DNA of 64,000 nt from Gonatopus flavifemur (GCA_018340375.1 JAFFJZ010000003.1:27962001-28026000); one strand, 5' to 3'. Shown: positions 1-12,200, counted from the first letter of the stretch. The notes: generated by a model not told the origin, from the sequence alone. Made by a program: numbers and translations.

Positions 1-200
1 ACAATAGTTTTCCAATAATATTGTTCTCATGGTGTTGAGAATATTTTCTAACTCAGTACTACTCGTGGCCAATATAGCTATGTCATCCGCGAATCTCAAC
101 ATACTTATATTTTCTCCCTGAATCTGTAATTTCGATTGAATTTCCTCCTTCACTTCGTTCATTGCTTCTTCTATATATGAATTGAACATCAGTGGCGATA
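1..200 (-). pseudogene. non-LTR retrotransposon reverse transcriptase fragment
   Basis: The minus strand reads a short open stretch with a YIEEAMNE segment followed by LRFADDIAILAT, which is the F/YADD catalytic motif C of a non-LTR reverse transcriptase. The fragment runs off the left edge of the window. At about position 200 it meets a different retrotransposon fragment, an endonuclease piece, so the two are joined abnormally and not in domain order. RT family assignment below 'non-LTR' is not possible from about 65 residues. It is dead in this context. Confidence 0.7.
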
Positions 201-616
201 ATGATAATTATATTTACATATTTGAATAATTTATTTCCTGTCCTATTGTTCCTCTGACAATTCCAACTCATATGCTTTGCATTCCAGTCTCCTACTGCTA
301 GAATTTTATCACCTAGTTTTAGAATCTCGGTTAGATCTTCCTCTATATCTTTATTCTGTGGATTGTTATAAATTGGTGCAATTATTATGTTTCCCTTAAT
401 TTTGAAAGCTATTGACTCTATTGATGCTGTATTGATATTAATTGGCATATAATTTATGTTATTTTTAATGAATGCTATTAAACCTCCTCCTGTGTTCAAT
501 CCATCTCCGTCTTTTCTCAAGGTTCTAAAACCAGGGATATAATATCTGCCATTTTTTGTTAATTTGAATCGTTGTCGTGCGAATAATTTGATGGTAAACT
601 TGAATGTATGAACCAT
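201..616 (-). pseudogene. Jockey-like AP-endonuclease fragment
   Basis: The minus strand encodes GGGLIAFIKNNINYM, then an ILAVGDWNAKHMSWNC motif, the GDxNAKxxxW signature of the apurinic endonuclease domain at the start of ORF2 in Jockey-type non-LTR retrotransposons. It closely resembles the endonuclease of the element at 50.3-54.8 kb (VLAIGDWNAKN), so it belongs to the same or a sister family. Both ends are truncated: the frame breaks into unrelated sequence at about 200 and near 600. No SDH motif remains. Confidence 0.75.
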
Positions 617-753
617 ACATAATATACATGTAAATATTGAAAATTAACAATTCCATTTGTACGTTCATATTCCCAATCAAGTGGATATCAAGGTTTTCTC
701 GGACCTCTTGTTCTATCATACACGCATTTCCTAACTCACACGCTCCCTGCTCA

Positions 754-1152
754 ATTTTCCCAATAAAGAGCGATACATTTTTTCTATAGTTTTCAATGAG
801 GTTTCTGAGTACGGAATTTACAATATTATATCGTTATTAAAAGATAGAACTCTATCGTTCTTTATCGTATTCTATGAAATTAAACAGGATATATGAGGTT
901 TTATCGTGGAATTCGTATAGAAAAAGTACCAGTCATTTGGGAAAAAATAGTCATGTGTGACAGAATAAGTGGTACTTTTTCTATAGGAATTCAACGATAA
1001 CATCACATACATTCTATGATGAATTTTATATAATACGATAAGAAACGATAAAATTCTATCGTTGAATAACGACATAATATTTTGTATTCAGAAACCTTAT
1101 TGAGCACTATGGAGAAAATGTATCATTCTGTATCGTTTTCTATTGGGAAAAT
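754..1152. mobile_element. palindromic MITE, family P1
   Basis: The two halves are inverted copies of about 190 bp each. Both ends read AATTTTCCCAATA, and the arms share the order GGTTTCTGA, TCGTTATT, GATAGAA and GTACCA. There is no coding capacity. Related, more decayed copies lie at 48950-49160 and 58615-58925. The target duplication is not clear. Confidence 0.7.
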
Positions 1153-2452
1153 TACTTATGAAGCTGATATGTGTTGTGTTATAAAAATTCTTACAAATGC
1201 CAATCCACATTGCAATAACTCTCATCAATTTCGCGTCTGTGGTACCAAGTTTTCCATGTTGCAATATCGGTACTTTGGTTCTTAAAATAATAATCTATTA
1301 AAAATTGAAGTTTGTAATTTGTAATTGCATATTTGTCTTTTATGTTTATCAGTTCTTCTCGATGAGTTCAGTAATATTGCACTGATTCCATTCAGTGGTG
1401 ATGCAGGGCTCCCACTGAGCTTCCATAAAAGAGTAGGACAACCCGAAAAAAAGGTAAATAATTCCCAAAATAGAAATAAAACATTTATATAATGAAATTT
1501 TATAACAGAATTACGAAATTAACAAGAAATATAAAACAAAATCGATCAGTATAGTTTTTTATTAAACGTTACATCTATATCGCGTTTATTAAAATGAAAA
1601 TTTGCAATTATCATAGATTATTTTCTCCAATAGTCTGATAGAATTAATAGAAATGTTGATAGAAAATATATTTTAAAAAATAAGCAACAATTATAAAATC
1701 GTTTTTTTTCAATTCTCTCGTTATACAAATTCTTCAAATGTTTTTCATTAGTCCAAAATATCCAATTTTGTTGCTTTGGCATGTGAAAAAAGTAATGCCG
1801 TTCAAAAGTTCATCAAACACATTGAAAATATCGAAACTTCGCAACATTTGTGATATTTCTCTAGTTCAGTATTTCATTCCTTATGTGATTAACTGGTTTG
1901 AATGAGAATCATGTTTATTGTGAATTGTCAATTTGACGTTTTGTGCATATACAAATATGATGTCCGCAAAAAATCGTTGATTTGATATTTCAACTGAGTT
2001 GACGTGCTACTTTATGTATTGCACTTTCTCAGATAATAATTGAATTGAAAAATTATCAACAAATAATCACATTGTCTGATCTCATGAACCTTCAATTGTA
2101 GCATTACGAAAAGCAGGATCAATTGTGGTCTTATGAATCGAACTATTTCTTTAAATTCTTAGTTAGATTTCACTTTTTAGCCAGCCAAAAGTGAGCTCAT
2201 CAATTTTTTTAGTAGAATTTTCACTCTTTGAGAGTGATAGTCTGAGGTGTGAAGTTGGACTACTCCTGAGATCACTTCGATTTGGAAGGGAATTTTTCAC
2301 TTTTGAAGAGGAATTTCCCTCGAAAAAGTTGAGAATATCACTCGAACTGGACAAAAGTTCACTTCTCAAATTTAATGAAGTGGAGCCATAGACTTCTTAT
2401 TCTTCCAAATTTAGAGAGTGATCACGTATTTCAATCATTAACCAAAATAGAT
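1153..2452. other. gene-free stretch
   Basis: No gene is recognised. The part at 2163-2391 is rich in TTCACTTTT and AAAAGTGA words in both orientations, which leaves short open frames on both strands. These look like by-products of a repeat, not of coding. A similar TCACTCTT-rich patch occurs at 14540-14780. Confidence 0.5.
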
Positions 2453-2464
2453 GTAGCGACTAGG

Positions 2465-2680
2465 GGTGTGCGAACCTTGAATTTTTCAGTCGAATCGAAC
2501 TTCAAATATATTTTTCAAATCGAACCGAACCGAACCGAACTCCAAATGTATTTTACAAGTCGAACCGAACCCGAACCGAACTCGAACCGAACTCCAAATT
2601 TTCCCAGTCGAACCGAACCGAACTGCAAATATATTTTTCAAGTTGAACGGAACTTTGTAATTTCGAACCTACTTCCAACT
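2465..2680. repeat. (CCGAA)n subterminal repeat, left arm
   Basis: Iterated GAACCGAAC and TTCAAAT-type words lie next to the left hAT end. A mirror set lies at 6040-6280 with opposite orientation at the very end (TTCGGTTCGG). In hAT elements subterminal iterations bind the transposase, so these are plausible binding sites; that role is inference. Confidence 0.7.
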
Positions 2681-3059
2681 TCCAAAACGTCTAATCGCAA
2701 AGCCAAAACTAAATTAGAAATACATTTATGAAAACAGAATCCATCATGAATTTATCTTTTAAAGTGACGTTTCATATGCAGCATGTTGCAGTAATGAAAC
2801 AGTCTACCCTAGTAGCACCAAAAGTACGTAGAACATTTTGAGAATGTTTAATCAACGTTTGGGTAATTTAGAAACGTTCGGAGAATATTCTATGGGTCAA
2901 TTTAAAATTGAGTGCAGATAAATTTTTCTCTGTTTCCGAATGTTCAATTGCAGCGACTAGTATTTAAATATTGATAAAATGGTCGCAAATTTGAGGCAAG
3001 TAACGAAGAACACTTCAATTCTTCAATAAATCACAGAAAAGTGTCCATAGTGTAATCTA

Positions 3060-3344
3060 GTGTTGATTTATTACCATATTTCTGAAATAACAGGGTTGTC
3101 CCTCTTGGTAACAGAGTGGTTTTTTATGTAAGTTTAACATATCCCACGTATCTAGATGAATTTGAAATTGGGTGCAGAACATTTTTATCATAAATTTCAA
3201 TAATCACAAAGTAAAATTTCCTCCTAATATAATTATTTATATCCTCATGCAATATTTGAAACATGATTAACTCACATTAGAAACCACTCTGTTACCAAGA
3301 ATGATTACTCTACTATTAGAAAAAAAATGGTGATGAATCAACAC
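3060..3344. mobile_element. MITE with TA target duplication, GTGTTGATT ends
   Basis: Inverted ends start GTGTTGATT and finish AATCAACAC, and TA flanks each side (3058-3059 and 3345-3346). The arms are about 65 bp and include TTGGTAACAGAGTGGTT in both. The element is nested in the hAT-like element. There is no coding capacity, and the TA duplication points to a Tc1/mariner-type mobiliser. Confidence 0.75.
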
Positions 3345-3620
3345 TATTTTGAGGTTCGTGGTAGCGTTGATTATAAACCTCTTTGCATAAAAGACAAGGA
3401 CACTCACCTCACTGCATTTTTATTTATTTATTTATTTATTTATTTATTTTGTTTATACGGGTATAAAAGACCCTTTGGTACATAGAATATACATTATTTG
3501 AACCACATTATATATATCATACATCAAAGCATTAAGCATCATGTTAAGCTCGACTACATGCATCTTATATTACAACAACAGTTAACGTGTATAATTATAG
3601 GTGAAAAGGACAATTAGATA

Positions 3621-4470
3621 TTAAATTTGACAAATAAGAGAAAGAGAATTCCTAAGATAAGAATGAGATGAAAATAATTCAAGCACATCACTGTAAGAAT
3701 TTGCTAGGATAGATATCCGATTTACCGGATCAGAATAACCGTGTCTCGATTTATAAGAAATTGGATTGAACAATTTAGGGCGCCTCAATAAACGAGAAGG
3801 GACATTAAAACGTACAAGTCCAAGCAGTTGAGGGCAGCGAATTTTCCCATTAACAATTTTATACAAAAAGGAAAAATCATTGAACAAACGACGTGATTCC
3901 AAGGGAGGCAAGTTAAGTAGAGCCATAATCAATGAGTAATCATGACAAGTGACGCTCAACGGACGGCCTATCTGATAGGCAGCAAAACGCAGAAACTTAT
4001 GCTGAACTCTTTCCAAGTCTGTACAATCCCGAATTAAATGAGGACTCCAAATTTGAGACGCATACTCAAGATGAGGTCTAACTAAAGTACAATACAGTGT
4101 TCGAAGTGCAACAGGATCACGAAAATCTTTACAAACGCGCTTGATGAATCCGAGAGATTTCATGGAAGTACCAACTATGTGATTGTAATGATCTGAGAAG
4201 TTAAAACGAGAGTCAAATGAAACTCCAAGATCACGAACAGTATTTATAGGTGATAACAGAGAATGAGACAAGTTATAAGGAAAATAAATAGCATTTTTAC
4301 CTCTATGAAATCTCATCACATGGCATTTAGTGAGATTTAATGACATATTAGATAGCACACACCAAGATTGTAACCGATCCAAATCAGATTGCAGATTTTG
4401 AGCATCTCTGTAAGTTCTTATAATCATAAACAGTTTCAGGTCATCAGCAAAAGAAGATGTGTGCAGTACT
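3621..4470 (-). pseudogene. reverse transcriptase, C-terminal third
   Basis: Just upstream of the first methionine the frame reads SFADDLKLF, the catalytic motif C. It continues with LQSWCVLSNMSLNLTKCHVM and VRDLGVSFDSRFNF (motifs D/E) and LVRPHLEYASQIWSP, the usual thumb-region signature of this class. It ends in a stop about 170 bp before the (AAAT)n tail. It is separated from the N-terminal part by at least one frameshift and an in-frame stop between 4430 and 4545. Confidence 0.8.
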
Positions 4471-4518
4471 TGAAAATCGTAGAGATATCATTAATGAAAA
4501 TAATAAATAATAAAGGAC

Positions 4519-5412
4519 CTAGATGTGAGCCTTGCGGTACACCTGAGGATACAAAAATGAATCAGAGAAATATTGAGAGACACGAACTGATTGCGTACGA
4601 TTCAGAATATAACTCTGTAACCACGACAAGAAATTGCTTCGAATACCTAGATTACTTAATTTATTTAACAATATATTATGATCAACTCTGTCAAAAGCCT
4701 TTGAGAAGTCTGTATATATAGTATCCACTTGGGCATTTTGATCAAGCGCAGAGGACACAACGTGAGAAAAAATAGACAAGTTAGTTACGGTAGATTTGCC
4801 AGAAGTGAAGCCATGTTGGAAATCAGAAATAATATCAGAAAACAGTGGTGTTATTTTATCAGTAACTATATCTTCAAAAATTTTCGGCATAACATTCATG
4901 ATACTAATCGGTCTATAGTTTCTCACGTCAGAACGGTCCCCAGATTTGAAGATAGGAGTAATTAAGCTGGATTTCCATTGGGAAGGAAATATTCCAGAGG
5001 ATAAAGAGCTGTTGAAGATCAACCACAAAGGCCGAGAAATGACGAACTTGCAAGATTTTAGAAAATTAGGAGGAATACCATCGTCACCAGGACCGGAAGA
5101 AGTTTTCAAGGATGAGATTTTATTGAACACTTCACCGATATTGATGGATAAATCGGAAAGATTGACATTGAAAGTAGATTCTGGTAAATTACAAGGAACA
5201 ACGGGATAATTTTGATAGACTGATCTGAAATAAGATGCAAATAAGTTCGAAATAGCAATACCAGTATTGCCAATAGTACCGTCTAAATGCATCACCAGGG
5301 GTATACCGTTCTGATTCCGCTTACTATTAACAAAGTTCCAAAAGCTTTTGACATTTGTAGGAATGGACCCTTGAACGTAATGAAGATGAGACAAGTAACA
5401 TTGGCGAGTCAA
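4519..5412 (-). pseudogene. reverse transcriptase, N-terminal two thirds
   Basis: This 297-codon open frame has the ordered RT motifs: SLKTSSGPGDDGIPPNFLK (motif 0/1), FPSQWKSSLITPIFKSGD, NYRPISIMN (motif 2), FGHGF-like QHGFTSGKST, and TDFSKAFDRVDH (motif A with the first catalytic Asp). It ends in PQVYRKAHI, where the correct reading would be GVPQGSH in another frame. A frameshift near 4545 therefore breaks it just before motif B. The product, if made, would lack the YADD-equivalent motif. Confidence 0.85.
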
Positions 5413-6296
5413 AACTTTACATTGAGCTCGTAAGTGACTAAAGATTAGGTAATCTTCAAAGCAATTTGACTCTTTGTACCTATTGTGAGCAATTTTCTTT
5501 TGACGAATAAGTTCATTTTTCTCTCTTTCTTTTGTTTGCAGCTGTCTCTTTTTATTTGTGTAAACCCCATGTTTACTGACTCGTCCTCCTAGTATAATAT
5601 CTTTATAGTCTAATCACGCAGAACTTATGGGTTCATTATATATATCCCGCGCATCTGAGGAGGCAAAATAATGAGGCTGCGAATAGAATTCATTATGAAT
5701 ATGTTTAATTTCATCTAATCCGCAGTATTGTCAACAAGGTTATCCGAAATATGAACTTTTTCAATTATTCAAGTTTGAGACTCGAAACTACACCAGGAAA
5801 AATCACAGATTCGATCAACTTGCGTCTATCAAGTACCCAATATCGTGTCAATTCGACTTGGAAACAAGTTGTTTCTGCGTGTTTACAAGCAAAAACAACA
5901 TGGGAACGCCTGTATGTGTGTTCTCCATCACTTGAACCTGGCATCGATATCAGATCAACTTGATGATAGGTAGATTCAACATCGTCTTTTTTTTCCAGCG
6001 TAGTCGAATTTTTTCGGGTTTTGAGTCTAAAGTTCGAAGCAAACCGTGACAAATCGAATCTCGAGCCGAACGTTTTCAATGAATGCAGTTCGAAATTTGA
6101 ACCGAACCGAACTGTTTCTGTTATCCAAGTTCGAAATTCGAACCGAACCGAACTTTTTGTACTATCCAAGTTCGAAATTTGAACCGAACCGAACCTTTTC
6201 TGCTAATCAAGTTCGAAGTTCGAACCGAATCGAACAGTAGGAGTTCGGTTCGGTTCGGTTCGAGATTCGAACGGTTCGCACACCCCTAGTAGCGAC

Positions 6297-8308
6297 TAAT
6301 CAACAACTACAGCAATTATCCGGTATATAGTCGAAAATCAACTATTTAAATAGCTCTTATAACCAACTTTTCGTGTGATTGTCTGGTTTGAACTTTGAAA
6401 TCAACGTCATAAAATTACTGACTTGTTCTATTTATTCTTTCAAACATATAATCTGAGGATTGACGTTTGATTATCGCAGCAAGAAGAACAGTATACGATG
6501 TGAGTGAACTTCAAAAAATAAAAATCCTGACTAAATGGCAGAAGAATGGAACAAATTATGACACCCATGACAAAAATATTCTCATGAGTCTTTATAATTC
6601 GTCACAAAACTCATATTTTTTCATCATCTTTGATAAAGCCACAATTCTTAGAGAAATTATGAGAATTTTTGTATGATATACTTGATGAAATAATTGAAAA
6701 TATGATTCCAGTTCAGGTTGAGAGCGGCAAAGTATTATTAGGCCCTGAGTGACAAAAATGTGAAAACGTCCCTGATTGTAAGATAATTTTGATCAGGGAC
6801 TTTACGAAAAAGTAGGAATAGTAGGACAAAGCAGGACATTTTACCAAAAAGTAGGAAAAGTAGGACCAGTGGGGGCCCTGGGTGATGGGAATCTTTGGAA
6901 AAATCGATCCTCTTTTATATAGAAAATACACAATTTTCATAAAAAGATTTCGACAAGAATTCGATACCTCTTATTTAAAAAAGTGTCGACAGGAATAGTG
7001 AGTTTTCACTGATTCGAATTCGGAGAGAAAACTCGTATACAAAAAAGACGTGTGCAAACTTTCACTTCCACCCTGGGGACAATCGGATGTTGGATTATAT
7101 AGTGATGGAGATTTTCGGGAAAGATCGATACTTTTTTATATGTAAAAAATATAATTTTTATATATTTCAATAAAAATTCTATACTTTTTATATAAAAGAA
7201 GATCGATCTTCTTCAAGGATCCCCATCACTGCATTATTGTCAGAATATGTCAGATTCTGACAAAATCTGACATTCAACTTCATCCACGCATATGACTTCT
7301 ATTTTCGCCGCGTGGATATAAATCTGCGTGTACATATGACCCTGTCGTCTCCAGCCACGTCTTAACAATGATAATCCACTCTGGAGAAAAATTGTACAAA
7401 ATTTCTCGAATTCAATCCATTCTCCATCAAAACTCCGGGAATTCTCGAAATTTTTCAAATTTTTGTAGTAAAAATGCTATGTTTTTCAGAAATCATTGAT
7501 CATTTCACACAAATTTTCTAGCGAAATATTCCCAACCGTGAGAGAACGATTGGAAAAAATCGTTCCAAAGTCTAAAAATAAATTCTCGCGTATCTGAGTG
7601 ATAAAATTCATTTCTCATAAGTTTTATGTGAGAAGAGCTTGTATTTTTTGTTTGTTTCAACAGCAACGAAACAGTGTCGACAATTCGTTATCAATTACCA
7701 CATGAAAAAAACTTGGAATGAAAATGAATGAAATATACACCAAAGAATCGTTATAGTTACTCATTTGATATGCATGATTTTTTGGGAGGAGAAAATGCAT
7801 AATATGACGTTGTTCGAATCGAATGACATCGAGTTTCCGAGTCTCGAAATCTCGCCACGTGATTGGTCAAAGCCGAAAGAATGTGGATAAATCGTCAGAT
7901 CGCTTGGTTGTTCTCAACGAATGGAATTTCATTCTCCTATAACGTCAAGTATGGAATAATAATTCTTCGAATTCTCCGATGCAATGGAAATTCTGCATCA
8001 ATTTCGATTCGTATTGGTCTCATTCCTGTTACAAATAATCCATAAAATTTCGATGTCGAATAGAAAAATGAATGATATTCAATCAGAAATTTCAGCATTA
8101 TTTTGATAGGATTAAATAGAATATTTTCACCTGAGATCAATACGCTAAAAGTAATGTGCAACAAAATGTTGCATCATTGCTGTAAATAGAAAAAAGGTTA
8201 ATTCGATCATATCAATCATGTGTATTTTTTCGGAAATGGGAGTAATTGGTAGAGGTTTATATGTTCAGTGATTATACGTAGCACGATCCTCGTTAGAAAA
8301 CATTTGGT
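6297..8308. other. gene-free stretch with small repeats
   Basis: No gene is recognised. It holds a 130-bp MITE at 7101-7230, a probable half-copy of the same family at 6884-6966, and an AAAGTAGGA-rich fragment at 6790-6880 whose words recur at 1420-1440. The 300 bp before 8309 are the far 3' side of H1-A. Confidence 0.5.
7101..7230. mobile_element. short MITE, family P2 (AGTGATGG ends)
   Basis: The ends are AGTGATGG and CCATCACT. The arms carry AAAGATCGAT and the core is TATATAAAA-rich. Sister copies lie at 13979-14112 and 15027-15138, with partial copies near 6884 and 22311. There is no coding capacity. Confidence 0.7.
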
Positions 8309-8324
8309 GGCCCTGAAAAGGGCC
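8309..8324 (-). terminator. histone 3' stem-loop of H1-A
   Basis: On the minus strand this reads GGCCCTTTTCAGGGCC, the canonical replication-dependent histone hairpin (6-bp stem, TTTC loop), 42 nt after the H1-A stop codon. It is followed by ACCAAATG, shared with the H1-B copy. SLBP binding and U7-guided cleavage are the known roles of this element. Confidence 0.97.
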
Positions 8325-8366
8325 ATTTTGTGTTTTGAAATTGATGATGATGATGATGAAAAAAAT

Positions 8367-9035
8367 TTATTTTTTAGCCGCAGACTTGGTGGCTTTAGGC
8401 GCTGCTTTCTTCGGTTTAGGCGATTTAGGCTTGGTAGTTTTCTTCGTCTTGGCTAGATTCTTAGCAGGCGCAGCTTTCTTGGCAGCGGCTTTAGGTGCTG
8501 CAGCAGCTTTCTTCGCGGGAGCAGCTTTTTTCGCGGGAGCAGCTTTTTTCTTAGCTTCGCCAGCAGCTTTCTTCGTTGCAGCGGGTTTCTTGGCTGCTGG
8601 TTTCTTAGCTGCGGTGGTAGCAGCTTTCTTCTCCACGCGTTTTTTAGCGGCAGCTGGTGCTTTTTTAGCTGCGGGCTTCTTAGCCTTCGTCTCGGTGGTA
8701 CCTTTAACGGACAATTTGAACGATCCCGAAGCACCTTTGCCTTTCGTCTGCACGACAGCTCCAGATTTAACAGCGGATTTCAAGTATCTCTTGATGAACG
8801 GAGCCAATTTCTCGCTGTCGACCTTGAAAGTGGTGGAGATGTATTTTTTGATCGCTTGGAACGAAGATCCTTTGCGATCCTTCAATTCCTTGATGGCTTT
8901 GGTGACCATCGCGGAAGTTGCAGGATGCTTCGCTTTTGGCGCAGTAGACTTGGCTTTTTTAGGCTTTGCAGCAGCTTTCTTCGCTGGCGCGGCAGGAGCT
9001 GCGGGTGCAGCGGCGGTGGCAGTTTTGTCTTCCAT
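8367..9035 (-). CDS. H1: histone H1 (copy A)
   Basis: Linker histone that binds the nucleosome dyad and linker DNA in the nucleus. The start chosen is the ATG at 9035, giving MEDKTATAA. An upstream in-frame methionine would add 62 residues that have no match in the other copies and lie over the TATA-proximal region. The product is 222 residues: an Ala/Pro/Lys N-tail (1-35), a winged-helix globular domain (about 36-110) with [10 protein letters not shown] and [12 protein letters not shown], and a long AAKK/PKKAA C-tail. The C-tail holds SPKPKK, a usual CDK-type site. No intron is seen. It is one of three H1 genes here and shares its extreme C-terminus with copy B. The 3' hairpin at 8309-8324 marks it as replication-dependent. 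Confidence 0.97.
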   Translation of the reverse strand: MEDKTATAAAPAAPAAPAKKAAAKPKKAKSTAPKAKHPATSAMVTKAIKELKDRKGSSFQAIKKYISTTFKVDSEKLAPFIKRYLKSAVKSGAVVQTKGKGASGSFKLSVKGTTETKAKKPAAKKAPAAAKKRVEKKAATTAAKKPAAKKPAATKKAAGEAKKKAAPAKKAAPAKKAAAAPKAAAKKAAPAKNLAKTKKTTKPKSPKPKKAAPKATKSAAKK

Positions 9036-9210
9036 CTTCTCAAAGAGCGACAAAAAAGAAAGGTTTTTCTTCAACGATAGTATTAGAAATACAACGAGGT
9101 TGCACGAGTAACGCACGAGGATATACGAGTATGATTCGGTGCACAGCAGCGCGGTTGTTGTCAAAGACACCCAAGAACCATGAAGAGAGACCTGCGCAAC
9201 ATGTCGAGCG
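9036..9210 (-). promoter_or_regulatory. H1-A promoter and leader
   Basis: A TATA-like TATATCC lies on the minus strand at about 9119-9125, some 87 bp before the ATG. A block at 9155-9210 (minus strand: TGCGCAGGTCTCTC, then TCATGGTTCTTG, then GACAACA) is shared with the regions upstream of H1-B and H1-C, so it is a candidate shared H1 control element. The conservation is seen directly; the function is inference. Confidence 0.75.
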
Positions 9211-12200
9211 ACACCTACCACGGGAATTCACTAAATTTCTATCCTCTGTGGCTTGATTCGACTTTTTCTCTTCGATAAATTCTATATGGAATTTATTTAA
9301 TTCTATATCGATGTAATATATTACACCTGTATGTTTCTCCTATCGTATTCAAATATAATAAATATCGTACATGAAGTATACTCGAAGGAAACGCATGGTT
9401 TATGACGATGATGATACGGAGCGATCAATGTTTTCGGTGGTTTTATTGCTTAAAATAACGATAAATAAACATTGTTACGCCAAATCATCGGTCGCTCTTC
9501 CAAAATATGATCTTCATTTATAATTATAATTACCTTGCGACTGATTTCAATTTTATTTATCATGAAAAAAATCCATGTGAACCAATGCTCATAGAGCACA
9601 CTTCGTCGTGAGTTCATTGCACGAACAACAGCCTACGAATGTTCAAAAATTATTGTAAAAAATGTAATCCTTGAGGATACAAATGGTTATTCGAAGGGTG
9701 GAATTTCCCTAATAATTTCATAAGATTCTAATATCGACGATTTCTTCGATCGATCAACTGTTCAAGGGGTTAGTTTGAACTATTATGTCTCTGCTACGTA
9801 ATGTGAGATTCATTCGCACCGTTAATCGTGGAGGAATGTAAAAAAATATCTGATAAGTATTGGAATTTGTATATAATATTTGCAATAAATTTCAAATCAT
9901 TTGATTTGTCTTTCCAAAAAAAAATTGAGTTATTCGCCTTCTCTCGATCTAACAATATGAGTTTCGAAATACGTCGATTTTTCCAAGATATTGCGTCTTA
10001 GTTTCCTAGGATGCTGCCTCTGGGAGATCATAGATATCTTATGGAACGATGAAAATTTTCAATCACGGTATGTTTATGGAGTAATCGTGCATAAACATTT
10101 ATTTCTATTTTTTTAATCTTCTTATCATGGGTAAAATGAATGGTTACAATCATCATTTCGTTAATCGTATGGATTAATGAACGAACTCGCGGACGAAGGA
10201 TTTCTACCGTTCTTTTATCAGTCATCAATTAATATTCATTCTCAAGATCACATTATTCGTAGACTTAAATGTTTATCGAAGTACGGGAATTTTCATGTTA
10301 AAGAATAAGAATTTACAGGGGCATCTTTGTGTAAGGGATTGCATTTTGAGATGAGTCAACTACGTATTTGGGTATCGAGGAGGCATTTTTTGTACATAGA
10401 ACATGGAACATTCTTGTACAGAGTATAATGAAAATTGTGAAAAAAATGGAATATTCTGTGTAGAATGTGATACGAAACAAGAATTTTATTCTGATTGATC
10501 GTTTGTTTAAGAAAATGTGGATTCGATGACTCCTTTGAATGGAATAGAATAGAATCGAATCAAATCCTTAGAATATCAATAATTTGGAGAGTTCATCGAT
10601 TGTGCATGGAAACAATGAAGCCTTTTGTTGTAATGATTGAATAATCTGTATAAATATAACCACGTTGATATGAGTGAAAGTGAATAAAACAACAGATTAT
10701 TATTGGTGAAAAGGGGTTGAAAAGCACTACTTCTTGAGTGAAATTTGTTTTATATTCTCCGAAAATTTGGGGAAAAAAAACATTCGTAAGACTCACAATC
10801 TTGAAAATTCTTTTCATTCCAATATATGCGAATAATCTACATTGTTTTAACAAAACTTTTCAATTTTCCAGCAAGCGTTGAATCTAACGAGGAAGAAACA
10901 AGGCACAAATTCATGGAATCCAATGTGAAAAACAAGTACCGTTTTCGAGGGCTGTACAAATCCTGAAAATCTCCTCCCATAGGAGAGTTCCTGAAATTCT
11001 ACGTGAGTCTTTTGTTGGAAATTTGAGATTATTCCATCTCTTTTCAGCATTTACTTCATTCAAAATGCAATGTATGTACATTGCATCTACATATTATATA
11101 CATAACTCTGATTTGTTGAAACATATTGAATTTTCGTTAGTTTCGTACAAAATAGAGATGACGTGATTGGAATTTACGTGTTATAAAAATGAGGTTATAA
11201 ATGAGTCATCGCTAAAATTAATCATGGGATCTGTGTATTAGAGATTATTCATCGACTTCGATTTTTCAATTTCAGTGTCATGCATTTATTTCATTATTAT
11301 AACCTCACTCTTTGCGTTGCAAGTTTCCACGACGCCTTCCTGTTTCTTTTTCTATTTTTATTGTAATTCTTTATAATTGGGAATCAATTGGAATTGGACT
11401 GAAAGAAAATTACTTTGTGCGATATGAAGCATGAATATGAATTCGGTTGGAGTGCTTTGTGGTATATTCGATATTCGTTATCGAACCATACAATTGGTCC
11501 TTTGAATTTTTGTAGACGTAGAATGGGAAGTAAGACGTAAATATGAGACCTTCGTCCTGCTCGGAGGGTTAGATTGAAGATATGGCACCATTATCATTGT
11601 TATTGAGGCAAAACATCCCATTTTTTACCCCAGTTAATGATTTGTATTTTATAATGTTTCTGGTGAAAAGTATTGATTCTTCGTCAATAACAACACAAAA
11701 GTCAAGAAAGAACAAGATTTCTCTTGACCTACTTAAAATTATTCATACGCTACTTTTGTATACTATACAAAAAATCCAACGTATTCCAATAATCATAAAT
11801 TGGACCCTCCAAAGTGAGAGTTAAGAAAAAAAATGCATTGGAATGACAATTTTTTTCTCAGAAAAATGTATTCATAAGATTGATAAAAAATCGAGTCACG
11901 TGATGAAAATTTTACAAATGTTGAAAATATGACTACCTCTAGAGACCTCTCGTCGATATTTGTGGCAAATATTCGCACAAATCTCGCACCTCAATATTCC
12001 GAACATGAATTTATTTCAAACTCCATCTGAATTCGATCAGGGAAAAAAAACATTCAATGGAACTGAATATTCATATTCGGATTTTTCTCTTTTTATTTCA
12101 TCCGCATATGTACAAGATACACATAAATACTTCTTTTATCAGTACACACGTACACACACAACCTGTTCTGTTCTGAGTGAATTCCAAGAAAACAAAAGAA

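Larger units (their letters stand above)
3420..5760 (-). mobile_element. 5'-truncated non-LTR retrotransposon (CR1/Jockey-like)
   Basis: The minus strand carries a reverse transcriptase in two frames and ends at an (AAAT)n tail, seen on the plus strand as TTTATTTATT at about 3420-3450. No endonuclease is present, so the 5' end is missing. The sequence upstream of the RT (about 5413-5560) still reads in frame with a basic linker ending in LRAQCKV, a segment usual before the RT. The element lies inside the hAT-like element and so is younger than it. The exact 5' edge was not located. Confidence 0.8.
2461..6288. mobile_element. hAT-like non-autonomous element with nested insertions
   Basis: The ends are perfect inverted repeats, TAGGGGTGTGCGAAC at the left and GTTCGCACACCCCTA at the right. 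They are flanked by an exact 8-bp direct repeat, GTAGCGAC, at 2453-2460 and 6289-6296. Eight-bp target duplications and TA/CAGGGG-type ends are typical of the hAT superfamily. The subterminal zones carry GAACCGAACC-type iterations (2465-2680 and 6040-6280). The interior holds a TA-flanked MITE at 3060-3344 and a non-LTR retrotransposon at 3420 to about 5760. No hAT transposase is visible, so the element was mobilised in trans. Confidence 0.85.

Noticed and set aside
2375..2731. 118-codon ORF with RTEPN repeats
   Set aside because: It is the translation of the (CCGAA)n subterminal repeat of the hAT-like element.
3420..3450. Plain (TTTA)n microsatellite
   Set aside because: It is better explained as the 3' tail of the minus-strand retrotransposon, because it lies just after the RT stop and UTR.
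8335..9111. Alanine-rich plus-strand ORF of 258 codons over H1-A, and similar ones over H1-B and H1-C
   Set aside because: They are the reverse complement of the Lys/Ala-rich H1 coding sequences; codon bias of H1 leaves the opposite strand open. No independent motifs or starts.
9036..9221. 62-residue N-terminal extension of H1-A
   Set aside because: In frame but overlaps the TATA-proximal region and leader, and has no equivalent in H1-B or H1-C; MEDK is the shared start.
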